Position numbers and translations under genes: made by a program. The notes beneath the pieces were generated by a model, which did not search any database, was not told the origin of the DNA, and saw only the letters and a program-made list of their open reading frames with translations. From positions 62,001 to 126,000 of the forward strand of contig DASVPR010000021.1 in NCBI GenBank assembly GCA_036389485.1: a stretch of 64,000 nt of DNA, given 5' to 3'. The DNA is from CADCVT01 sp036389485. Its GTDB lineage: Bacteria; Actinomycetota; Thermoleophilia; Solirubrobacterales; Solirubrobacteraceae. This document shows, in pieces, positions 9,729-16,547 of this stretch (position 1 is the first letter of the stretch; every line of letters begins with the position of its first letter).

Positions 9729-9741
9729 GAGCATCACCGGC

Positions 9742-10109
9742 GTGCTGACGTCGATCGCGGCCACGTCCGCGACGCAGCTGTGGGCGCTGATGACGAACGC
9801 GACACGCAGATCTGGGACGGCGCGTCCTGGCGGGAGGGATGCAGGAAGTCCGAGCTCGACCGGATCGAGCGCATCGCCGCGGCGAGCGACGGCTCGCTGT
9901 GGAGCACGTACGCCGGCGCCGTGTCGCTCGGCGTCGATCCCGCCGACGGGCGGCTCTGCCTCTTCCTCGGCGGTCAGGTCGGGTGGGCGCAGACGAACTT
10001 CACGGGGCTCACGCTCGTCGCGGCGGGGAGCGTGAACTGCGTCTGGGGCGTCGAGGCGGACGGCCAGATCGTCGACTTCACCGCCCACGGCCCGTTCGTC
10101 GAGCGCTGA
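9742..10109 (+). pseudogene. tectonin/beta-propeller-like small protein with an apparent frameshift
   Basis: Two overlapping frames each carry half of one repeat pattern. The frame from GTG 9742 reads LTSIAATSATQLWAL. The frame open after about 9780 reads DDERDTQIWDGASW, then RIERIAAASDGSLWS and LTLVAAGSVNCVWGVEADGQI, ending at 10109. The recurring 'IAA-x-S-DG-x-LW' and 'I-W-DGASW' elements resemble tectonin-type propeller blades, and a single one-base shift near 9790 joins them into about 122 residues. Either this is a decayed gene or a one-base sequence error. It begins 13 bases after the GT4 gene. Function unknown. Confidence 0.5.
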
Positions 10110-10127
10110 CCCGCGGTCACGTTGTAA

Positions 10128-10139
10128 CGCGACGTCGCG
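10128..10139. promoter_or_regulatory. 12-bp perfect palindrome upstream of egtB
   Basis: CGCGACGTCGCG, a perfect 12-base palindrome 18 bases before the egtB start, in the 48-base gap after the tectonin-like gene. It sits where a promoter or operator would be. GC-rich palindromes of this size also arise by chance here, so it is only a candidate. Confidence 0.25.
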
Positions 10140-10157
10140 GTCTGCGACCGTGCTCCG

Positions 10158-11201
10158 ATGGACGCACTGGCCGACGCCCGGTCCAGCACGCTGGACCTCG
10201 TGCGCGACCTCGACGAGAAGGTCCTGCACCGCCCGCTCGACCCCGTGATGTCCCCGCTGGTCTGGGACCTGGGTCACATCGCCGCCTACGAGGATCTCTG
10301 GTGCGTGCACCGCCTCGCGGGCGAGCCGCTGCTGCGCGAGGACCTCGCCGCGGCGTACGACGCGTTCGAGACGCCGCGCGCTGTGCGCGGCGAGATCGAC
10401 CTGCTCCGCTACGACGAGACGCTCGAGTACATGGCCGCCGTCCGCGCGCGGACGCTGGCCTTCATGGACGAGCCGCACGACTTCCACGAGCTGGTCCTGC
10501 GCCACGAGCTGCAGCACGCCGAGACCATGCGCCAGGCGCTCTTCCTCGGCGGTCTGCCCGGTGGCGCGCCGGCCACGCTGCCGTCCTTCCCCTCGGAGCC
10601 CGAGTGGCTGGAGGTCGAGGCCGGGGCGTTCGCGATGGGAGCGGGCGACGACGGCTTCGCCTACGACAACGAGCGGCCGCGGCACACGCGCGAGCTGCCG
10701 GCCTTCCGCATCACCCGCGCGCCCGTGACCAACGCGACGTGGCTGACGTTCGCCGAGGGCGGCGGCTACGAGCGTCGTGAGTGGTGGTCGGACGAGGGTT
10801 GGGCGTGGAAGGAGGACTACGACATCACCCACCCGCTGCGCTGGGCGGGCGGCGACGACCGGCCCGTCCAGCACGTCTCGTGGTTCGAGGCCGACGCCTT
10901 CGCGCGCAGCCTCGGGGCCAGGCTCCCGACCGAAGCGGAGTGGGAGCGGGCCTCCGCGGCGCTCGAAGGCGTCGGCCTCGTCTGGGAGTGGACGTCCACC
11001 GAGTTCGACGGCTATCCGGGCTTCCGCGCGTCCCCGTACCGCGAGTACAGCGAGGTCTTCTTCCTGCGGGGCCATCGCGTGCTGCGCGGCGGCTCGTGGG
11101 CCGCGTCGCCGCGTGTCGCGACGCGCACGTTCCGCAACTGGGACCTCCCGCAGCGGCGGCAGATCTTCAGCGGCGTGCGGCTCGTGGAGGAGGTGGCGTG
11201 A
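10158..11201 (+). CDS. egtB: ergothioneine biosynthesis sulfoxide synthase EgtB (hercynine oxygenase)
   Basis: Iron-dependent enzyme that joins a thiol substrate (gamma-glutamylcysteine or cysteine) to hercynine with O2, giving the sulfoxide. An N-terminal DinB-like helical domain carries the iron-binding His set: one in WDLGHIAAYED and two in LRHELQHAETMRQ (HxxxHxE). A C-terminal formylglycine-generating-enzyme-like domain follows (LPTEAEWERA, then VLRGGSWA and TRTFRNWDLP). At 347 residues it is shorter than the ~430 usual for mycobacterial EgtB. Stop overlaps the egtD start. No egtA, egtC or egtE is nearby, so the thiol donor may be free cysteine (inference from the two-gene module). Confidence 0.88.
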   Translation: MDALADARSSTLDLVRDLDEKVLHRPLDPVMSPLVWDLGHIAAYEDLWCVHRLAGEPLLREDLAAAYDAFETPRAVRGEIDLLRYDETLEYMAAVRARTLAFMDEPHDFHELVLRHELQHAETMRQALFLGGLPGGAPATLPSFPSEPEWLEVEAGAFAMGAGDDGFAYDNERPRHTRELPAFRITRAPVTNATWLTFAEGGGYERREWWSDEGWAWKEDYDITHPLRWAGGDDRPVQHVSWFEADAFARSLGARLPTEAEWERASAALEGVGLVWEWTSTEFDGYPGFRASPYREYSEVFFLRGHRVLRGGSWAASPRVATRTFRNWDLPQRRQIFSGVRLVEEVA

Positions 11202-12196
11202 TGGTCGAGCGCACCCTCGCCGAGGACGTCCTCGACGGGCTCACGCGCCCGTTCAAGGAACTCCCGCCCAAGCACTTCTACGACGCGCACGGCTCCGAGC
11301 TGTTCGAGCGCATCTGCGAGCTGCCCGAGTACTACCCGACCCGCACGGAGCGCGCGATCCTGCACGAGCACGCGTCTCTGATCGCCGAGCGCACGCGGGC
11401 GGCCGAGGTCGTCGAGCTCGGCGCGGGCTACGCGACGAAGACGCGCGTGCTGCTCGACGCGCTGTCCGCCGCCGGGACGCTCGAGCGCTTCGTCCCGGTC
11501 GACGTGTCGGCGACGACCGTCGAGGCGTGCGCCGAGCAGCTGGTCGCCGAGTACCCGGGGCTGCAGGTGCACGGGCTCGTCGGCGACTTCGAGCGTCACC
11601 TCGCCGAGCTGCCGGAGCCGGTCGGCCAGCGGCTGATCGTGTTCCTCGGCGGGACGATCGGCAACTTCCTGCCGGGAGCGCGGCGGCGGTTCCTGCGCGA
11701 GCTGCGCACCCGCCTGCGGCCCGGCGACCACCTGCTGCTCGGCGCCGACCTCGTCAAGGACCCCGCGGTGATCGAGGCGGCCTACGACGACAGCGCGGGC
11801 GTCACGGCCGAGTTCAACCGCAACGTCCTGCGCGTCGTCAACCGGGAGCTCGACGCCGACTTCGACGTCAGCGCGTTCGAGCACGTCGCGTTCTTCGACC
11901 CCGACTACGAGTGGGTCGAGATGCGGCTGCGCGCGCGCTCGCGGCAGACGGTGTCGGTGGGAGCGCTGGGCCTCACTGTTCGCTTCGCCCGCGGCGAGGA
12001 GCTGCGGACGGAGATCAGCGCGAAGTTCACGGCCGAGCGGCTGGACGCGGACCTGCGCGCCGCGGGCCTCGAGCTGAGCGGCTGGTTCGCGGACCCCGAC
12101 CACCTGTTCGCTGTAACGCTTTCGCGGCCTGCGGAGACGAGCGTAGGATCGCGCCACTCCGTCGACCCAGGAGGTCACGCATGCAGCTCTTCATGA
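11201..12196 (+). CDS. egtD: L-histidine N-alpha-methyltransferase EgtD
   Basis: SAM-dependent enzyme that trimethylates histidine to hercynine, the first step of ergothioneine synthesis. Begins with the characteristic LPPKHFYDAHGSELFERICELPEYYPTR... stretch; the SAM site is VVELGAGYATKTRVLL, followed by FLGGTIGNFLPG and the EFNRNVLRVVNREL region. 331 residues from ATG 11201; a GTG directly before it is also possible. It overlaps the egtB stop by one base. The reading frame runs about 20 residues past the usual end and overlaps the next gene's start by 16 bases, so these three genes are one transcript. Confidence 0.93.
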   Translation: MVERTLAEDVLDGLTRPFKELPPKHFYDAHGSELFERICELPEYYPTRTERAILHEHASLIAERTRAAEVVELGAGYATKTRVLLDALSAAGTLERFVPVDVSATTVEACAEQLVAEYPGLQVHGLVGDFERHLAELPEPVGQRLIVFLGGTIGNFLPGARRRFLRELRTRLRPGDHLLLGADLVKDPAVIEAAYDDSAGVTAEFNRNVLRVVNRELDADFDVSAFEHVAFFDPDYEWVEMRLRARSRQTVSVGALGLTVRFARGEELRTEISAKFTAERLDADLRAAGLELSGWFADPDHLFAVTLSRPAETSVGSRHSVDPGGHACSSS

Positions 12197-12471
12197 TCCG
12201 GCGCCGCAACGGCTGGGCGTCGCCCGCCGAGCTCGAGGCCGCAGCGGAGCGGTCGAAGCAGGTCGCGGCGGACTCGTACCCGGACGACATCCGGTGGATC
12301 CGCAGCTACGTCGTTCAGGAGAGCGACGGGTCGCTCGGGACGTTCTGCATCTACGAGGCGTCGAGCGAGGACAAGGTGCGCGAGCACGCCGGAGAGGTCG
12401 GGATGCCGGCCGACGACATCGTCCCGATCGCGGAGACGGTCGTCGTCCGCCCGGATCCGGTCGCCGCCTGA
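12181..12471 (+). CDS. DUF4242 family small protein
   Basis: 96 residues, beginning MQLFMIRRRNGWASPAEL. The fold pattern (beta strand, helix with AAERSKQVA, then IRWIRSYVV, a FCIYEASSEDKVREHA segment and IVPIAETVV) matches the DUF4242 ferredoxin-like family, some members of which bind nickel. A strong AGGAGGT lies 5 bases before the ATG, which sits inside the 3' end of egtD. Its role alongside ergothioneine synthesis is unknown; it may simply share the transcript. Confidence 0.75.
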   Translation: MQLFMIRRRNGWASPAELEAAAERSKQVAADSYPDDIRWIRSYVVQESDGSLGTFCIYEASSEDKVREHAGEVGMPADDIVPIAETVVVRPDPVAA

Positions 12472-12492
12472 CCGCCCGCGTTCCCTCGCTCA

Positions 12493-12535
12493 CCGTCCTG
12501 GATAGACGTCGGATACCGACGGTCAGGCAGGACGG
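12493..12535. repeat. 43-bp imperfect palindrome, copy B (3' side of DUF559 gene)
   Basis: Arms CCGTCCTG and CAGGACGG bracket an inner ACGTCGG-AT-ACCGACGGT core. It matches copy A at 13320-13362 at 35 of 43 positions, in the same orientation. On the minus strand it reads SCLTVGIRRLSRTVSEG, the same as the start region of the neighbouring gene but with ATC in place of ATG. It also supplies that gene's stop codon. It lies between convergent genes and could also act as a two-way terminator. Confidence 0.7.
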
Positions 12536-13341
12536 TGGGCGAGAATCGCCCGGAGTTCGCGCAGCCGGTGGTCCTGCTCCCAGGCGTGCCGTGATCTGTG
12601 GAACCGATAGCCGTCCAGCTCGACGGTGAGCCGCACGTCCGGCCACCGGCAGTCGACGCGCTTCGACCCCGCGCGCCGGTTCGTCTCGGGCAGCGGGAGC
12701 TCGTTCTGCCGCAGCAGCCGGAGGAACTGCCGCTCCAGCGCGCTGATCGTGACCCGCTCCTCGCCGTGGAGCACGCGCCGCAGCTTCGCCGCGCCGGCGG
12801 TGTTCGGCCGGCGCGCCAGCACCGCGTCGACGTGCGCCGGCGTGACGCGGTACAGCACGTCCGCCTCGTGGCACAGCCGGGTCAGAGCATCGACGTCGAG
12901 GACGCCGGCGAGGTCGACGACCGTCCGAGCGACCGTCGTGCAGCGGATCGCTCGGACGACGACGGCATCGACAGGATCGAACGTCCGCGCGCGCCGCGTC
13001 GTCACTCCCTCGATGAGCCGTTCGGTGCGCGCCGTCACCTCGGGACGTGGTGGCCGTCCGCGAACGAGCGAGTGCAGATGCGCGGCGGCCATGACGCTCA
13101 GCACCGCGCCGTCGCCGCAGGCGAGAACCGCGGCGAGATACGTCGCGTCGGTGCTCGGCGCGCTGTGGCCGACCCGATAGACGCCGGGATGCACCGTGAT
13201 GAGCGCGCCGGCGCGGCGCCGCCGCACGATGGCAGCCGGCGAGAGGCCGGCCTCGAGAAGCTGCGCCCGCGTGACGACACGGTGTTGCGCGGTGGCGATC
13301 CGGGCCAGCTCCGCGGAGACTGTCCTGCCTGAACGTCGCAT
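12523..13341 (-). CDS. AbiEi-antitoxin-like / DUF559 endonuclease-fold protein
   Basis: 272 residues from ATG 13341 (MRRSGRTVSAELARIA). The N-terminal winged-helix part (RVVTRAQLLEAGLSPAAIVRRRRAGALITVHPGVYRVGH) is the type seen in AbiEi-like antitoxin-domain proteins. The C-terminus is PD-(D/E)XK-like of the DUF559/Vsr sort: VDCRWPDVRLTVELDGYRFH, with D-x-E and a following HRSRHAWEQDHRLRELR helix. Such proteins are numerous in high-GC actinomycetes and their role is unsettled; no toxin partner is adjacent. Start is uncertain: no ribosome site precedes 13341 and an in-frame ATG exists at 13398. The start codon lies inside palindrome A and the stop inside palindrome B. Confidence 0.75.
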   Translation of the reverse strand: MRRSGRTVSAELARIATAQHRVVTRAQLLEAGLSPAAIVRRRRAGALITVHPGVYRVGHSAPSTDATYLAAVLACGDGAVLSVMAAAHLHSLVRGRPPRPEVTARTERLIEGVTTRRARTFDPVDAVVVRAIRCTTVARTVVDLAGVLDVDALTRLCHEADVLYRVTPAHVDAVLARRPNTAGAAKLRRVLHGEERVTISALERQFLRLLRQNELPLPETNRRAGSKRVDCRWPDVRLTVELDGYRFHRSRHAWEQDHRLRELRAILAHRPA

Positions 13342-13362
13342 ACCGACGGTCAAGCAGGACAG
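13320..13362. repeat. 43-bp imperfect palindrome, copy A (5' end of DUF559 gene)
   Basis: Left arm CTGTCCTGCCTGAACGTCG pairs with the reverse complement of the right arm (CTGTCCTGCTTGACCGTCG) at 17 of 19 positions around a 5-base centre. It spans the start codon of the minus-strand DUF559-type gene, so a hairpin in the mRNA would cover the start. Copy B lies 827 bases away. Confidence 0.7.
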
Positions 13363-13382
13363 CGCGAAGGATTCGCCCCCCC

Positions 13383-13396
13383 GTGTGACGTCACAC
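13383..13396. promoter_or_regulatory. 14-bp perfect palindrome between divergent genes, candidate operator
   Basis: GTGTGACGTCACAC, perfectly palindromic, lies 32 bases before the P450 start and just outside the divergent DUF559-type gene. The half-sites TGTGA/TCACA are those of CRP-like regulators but only 2 bases apart instead of 6, so a GntR-, TetR- or CREB-like palindrome reader is equally plausible. Confidence 0.4.
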
Positions 13397-13428
13397 ATGG
13401 CCCGGGCGGTATCGGCATACTCGGCCGC

Positions 13429-14745
13429 ATGCTGCCTCCCGGCCCGCGCCTTCCCGCCGTCGCTCAGGCGGCGCTCCTCGCGAAGGATCCGATCGGGTTC
13501 CTGCATCGCTGCCGCGACCGGTACGGCGACGTGTTCCGGATCAGCATCCCGGGCTTCATGAACTTCGTCTACGTCGCGGACCCGCTGCTGGCGCGCGAGG
13601 TGTACGCCGCGGACCGGACGATCGGCCGCGCCGGCGACGCGCGGCGGGAGTTCCTCGCTCCCGTCGTCGGCCACCACTCGATGCTCGTCACCGAGGGCGA
13701 GGAGTGGCTCGAGCACCGCAAGCTGCTCGGGCCCGCGTTCCACCGGCGCGTCGTCGACGACTACCGCGACGAGATCGCGCGGATCGCGCGAGCGGAGATC
13801 GAGCGGCTGCCCGCCGACGAGCCGTTCCCGATCCGCCCGCACATGCAGGCGATCACGCTCGAGGTGATCATGCGGCTCGTCTTCGGGCTGTCCGAGGGGC
13901 CGCGGATGGACCGGCTGCGCAAGCTGCTCGCCGCGCTGCTGGAGGCCGCCGGCTCACCGATGCTGCTGCTCGTCCCGCCGCGCTTCTTCAACTTCGCCGT
14001 CAAGCGGCCGCGGATGCGCCGCGTCCCCGGCCCGCTCGGCCGCTTCCTCAGCGCGCAGGCCGAGGCGGACGTGCTGCTGTACGACGAGATCCGGCGCCGC
14101 CGCGAGGAGGGGACCGGCGACCGGACCGACGCGCTCAGCGTGATGATCCGCGACGGCGGGCTCAGCGACGTCGCGATCCGCGACGAGCTGCACACGCTGC
14201 TGCAGGCCGGCCACGAGACGACGGCGACGTCGCTGGCCTGGGCGTTCGAGCGGCTCGCGCGCCACCCGCGCATCCTCGAACGGCTCGTCGAGGAGGTCCG
14301 CGCCGGTGAGGACGACGCGTACCTCAAGGCCACGGTCCGCGAGGTCCTGCGCGCGCGCCCGGTCATCATCGACACGCCCCGCGCGCTCACCGGCGACCTC
14401 GAGCTCGCCGGCTTCACCATCCCGGCGGGGTGGGTGGTCGCGCCGTCGATCCCGCTCGTGCAGGGCGACGAGCCGTTCGACCCCGACCGCGAGCCCAGCC
14501 GCGAGGGCTGGATCCCGTTCGGCGGCGGCAAGCGGCACTGCGTCGGGTCGCACCTCGCGCTGCTCGAGATGGAGGTCGTCATCGCGGAGGTCCTGCGGCA
14601 GCGCGACATCCGCCCCGCCGACAGGGCGGACGAGCGCGTCCGGCTCGTGCACGTCACGCTCGCTCCCTCGGAGCGGGCGGTCGTCCACGCGACCCCGGTA
14701 CGCGTCCCCGAGAAGATGGCGTCACTCGTCTCGGTTGGCAACTAA
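13429..14745 (+). CDS. cytochrome P450
   Basis: 438-residue soluble P450 monooxygenase. N-terminus PPGPRLPAV, then the I-helix oxygen site LLQAGHETTATSLAW, the ExxR of helix K in VREVLR, and the haem loop FGGGKRHCVGSHLALLE, where Cys is the axial ligand. The overall style (PGP start, GDVFRI, AFHRR) is that of P450s acting on lipids or terpenoids rather than the CYP125/142 steroid type. It is 11 bases upstream of a membrane fatty-acid desaturase, so a lipid or carotenoid-like substrate is a fair guess. No ferredoxin gene is adjacent, so the electron donor must be elsewhere. Confidence 0.92.
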   Translation: MLPPGPRLPAVAQAALLAKDPIGFLHRCRDRYGDVFRISIPGFMNFVYVADPLLAREVYAADRTIGRAGDARREFLAPVVGHHSMLVTEGEEWLEHRKLLGPAFHRRVVDDYRDEIARIARAEIERLPADEPFPIRPHMQAITLEVIMRLVFGLSEGPRMDRLRKLLAALLEAAGSPMLLLVPPRFFNFAVKRPRMRRVPGPLGRFLSAQAEADVLLYDEIRRRREEGTGDRTDALSVMIRDGGLSDVAIRDELHTLLQAGHETTATSLAWAFERLARHPRILERLVEEVRAGEDDAYLKATVREVLRARPVIIDTPRALTGDLELAGFTIPAGWVVAPSIPLVQGDEPFDPDREPSREGWIPFGGGKRHCVGSHLALLEMEVVIAEVLRQRDIRPADRADERVRLVHVTLAPSERAVVHATPVRVPEKMASLVSVGN

Positions 14746-14756
14746 CATCGGGGCGG

Positions 14757-15731
14757 ATGACACCTTCCGTCCTGGGCCGGTACGCGCGGCCACACGTCGG
14801 CCGCAGCGTTCTGGACCTGGCGACGTCTGTCGTCCCGTACGTCGCGCTGACCGTCCTCGGCCACCTGCTGGTGGACGTGTCCGCGTGGCTCGCCCTGGCG
14901 CTCGCCCCGCTCAGCGGCGGCTTTCTGCTGCGGACGTACATCATGTTCCACGACTGCGCGCACGGTTCGTTCCTGCCGTCGAAGCGCGCGAACGTCTGGC
15001 TCGGCCGCGCGCTCGGCTTCGTCGTGTGGACGCCGTACGCGAAGTGGAAGCACGACCACGCCGTGCACCACGCGACCTCCGGCGACCTCGACCGCCGCGG
15101 CACCGGCGACGTCATGACGTGGACGGTCGGGGAGTACCGCGCCCGCCCCTGGCGCGCCCGCCTCGGCTACCGCCTCTTCCGCAACCCGCTGGTCATGTTC
15201 GGCCTCGGCCCGATCTGGGGGCTGATGATCCAGCCGCGCCGCACCGGCAAGAGCGACCGCCGCCGCCTGCGCAACAGCGTCCACCTGACGAACGCGGCGC
15301 TGCTGGTCGCCGTCGGCGGGTTGATCTGGGCCGTCGGCTTCCCGACCTGGCTGCTCGTGCAGTTCCCGGCGATGTTCATCGCGGCCGCGGCGGGCGTCTG
15401 GCTGTTCTACGTCCAGCACCAGTTCGAGGACGCCTATTGGGAGAACGCCGGCGGCTGGTCGTACGAGCACGCCGCGCTGCGGGGCAGCTCGTACCTGCGG
15501 CTCCCGCAGCCGCTGCAGTGGTTCAGCGGCAACATCGGGCTGCACCACGTGCACCACCTCAGCGCGCGGGTCCCGAACTACCACCTCCAGGCCGCGCACG
15601 ACGCCGTCCCCGCCTTCCACACGGTCCCGACGCTCTCGCTGTGGGACGGCGTGAGGGCCGCGCGCCTGAAGCTCTGGGACGAGGACGCCCGCCGGCTCGT
15701 CACCTGGGGCGAGCTCGCCGCCGCCGGCTAG
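14757..15731 (+). CDS. membrane fatty acid desaturase (di-iron)
   Basis: 324 residues with hydrophobic segments around 25-65 and 185-225. All three histidine boxes of integral-membrane desaturases are present: HDCAHGS, HDHAVHHATSG and, near the C-terminus, NIGLHHVHHLS. It would introduce a double bond into an acyl chain (acyl-lipid or acyl-CoA) using O2 and a ferredoxin- or cytochrome-type donor; regiochemistry cannot be read. Start ATG 14757 gives the expected N-terminus, and the upstream in-frame codons belong to the P450. Probably co-transcribed with that P450. Its stop overlaps the convergent ZIP-like gene by 4 bases. Confidence 0.9.
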   Translation: MTPSVLGRYARPHVGRSVLDLATSVVPYVALTVLGHLLVDVSAWLALALAPLSGGFLLRTYIMFHDCAHGSFLPSKRANVWLGRALGFVVWTPYAKWKHDHAVHHATSGDLDRRGTGDVMTWTVGEYRARPWRARLGYRLFRNPLVMFGLGPIWGLMIQPRRTGKSDRRRLRNSVHLTNAALLVAVGGLIWAVGFPTWLLVQFPAMFIAAAAGVWLFYVQHQFEDAYWENAGGWSYEHAALRGSSYLRLPQPLQWFSGNIGLHHVHHLSARVPNYHLQAAHDAVPAFHTVPTLSLWDGVRAARLKLWDEDARRLVTWGELAAAG

Positions 15732-16486
15732 GACAGCAGGTAGCCGGCGGTGAAGCCGAGGATCGTCGCGACGGCGACGGTCGCCTTCACCTCCTCGAAC
15801 GCGTGCGGAACGATCGCGATCGACACCACCGCGAGGACGGCGCCGGCGGCCACCGCCTGAGCCGTCCCGATGACGTCGCCCGGAGCGTCCGCGAGCACGG
15901 TGCCGCCGAGGACCGTCGCCAGCAGCAGCGCGACCCCGATCCCGGCGAGCAGTCCGATCGCGAAGCGCGCCGACCGGCCGCCGACGACGATCGGCTGCGC
16001 CGCGCCGTAGGCCTCGACGACGTTGCCGACGAGGACGCCCGCGAGCAGCGCGAGGCCGAGCTCGCCCTCCGCGACCGTCAGCCCGAGCGCGATCGACTCC
16101 GGTACGCCGTCGACGAAGAGCCCGGCCGCGATCGACTCGCCGCGCGCGACCTCCATGTCCATCCTCACCTTCTCGCCGGCCGCGGAGCGATGCATCGTCG
16201 TCCGCGTCTCCTTGGTCTCCTCGCGGCGGTTCAGCCAGGCGTCGATCGCGACGTAGACGAGCGTGCCGGCGACCAGCCCGACCGCGGTCAGCTCCGCGCC
16301 GGCCTCGGCGTCGGCCTCGGGCACCAGCTCCAGCGCGACCGCCGCGAGCAGGACTCCGCCGCCGAACGCGGTGAGCTCCGCGGAGAGGCGGTTGTGCGGC
16401 GCGGTGAACGCCGCGAGCAGCGCGCCGAGGACCAGGCTCGCCGCGACGGCCGCGCCCCAGCCGGCGGCTTCGCCGAGCTCTGCCAT
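15728..16486 (-). CDS. ZIP-family-like metal transporter
   Basis: 252 residues, about eight hydrophobic helices. A ZIP-type layout is visible: an early GGGVLLAAVALELVPEA helix, a hydrophilic loop with HRSAAGEKVRMDME, then the core helix LFVDGVPESIALGL, corresponding to the H-N-x-P-E-G metal site of ZIP proteins with D-G-x-P-E-S substitutions, and a later VSIAIVPHAFEEVKA. The altered core residues mean the metal (zinc, iron or other) is uncertain. Divergent from the following P450 gene across a 61-base gap that holds a CRP-like inverted repeat. Confidence 0.72.
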   Translation of the reverse strand: MAELGEAAGWGAAVAASLVLGALLAAFTAPHNRLSAELTAFGGGVLLAAVALELVPEADAEAGAELTAVGLVAGTLVYVAIDAWLNRREETKETRTTMHRSAAGEKVRMDMEVARGESIAAGLFVDGVPESIALGLTVAEGELGLALLAGVLVGNVVEAYGAAQPIVVGGRSARFAIGLLAGIGVALLLATVLGGTVLADAPGDVIGTAQAVAAGAVLAVVSIAIVPHAFEEVKATVAVATILGFTAGYLLS

Positions 16487-16487
16487 C

Positions 16488-16503
16488 CGTGAAGCACATC
16501 ACG
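16488..16503. promoter_or_regulatory. CRP-like inverted repeat between divergent ZIP-like and P450 genes
   Basis: CGTGA-agcaca-TCACG: perfect 5-base arms with a 6-base spacer, the geometry of CRP/GlxR sites (TGTGA-N6-TCACA). It starts 2 bases before the ZIP-like start codon and lies 44 bases upstream of the P450 ATG, so it could repress the former or influence both. A nucleotide-cyclase gene occurs at 40835 in this window. Confidence 0.4.
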
Positions 16504-16547
16504 CTGCCGGCTTTGAACGCGGCAAGCCCCGGGAGTAGGGTCGCGCC

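Noticed and set aside
9780..10109. A separate 109-residue gene starting at GTG 9780
   Set aside because: The blade pattern begins upstream in another frame (LTSIAATSATQLWAL), so a frameshifted single gene explains both frames better.
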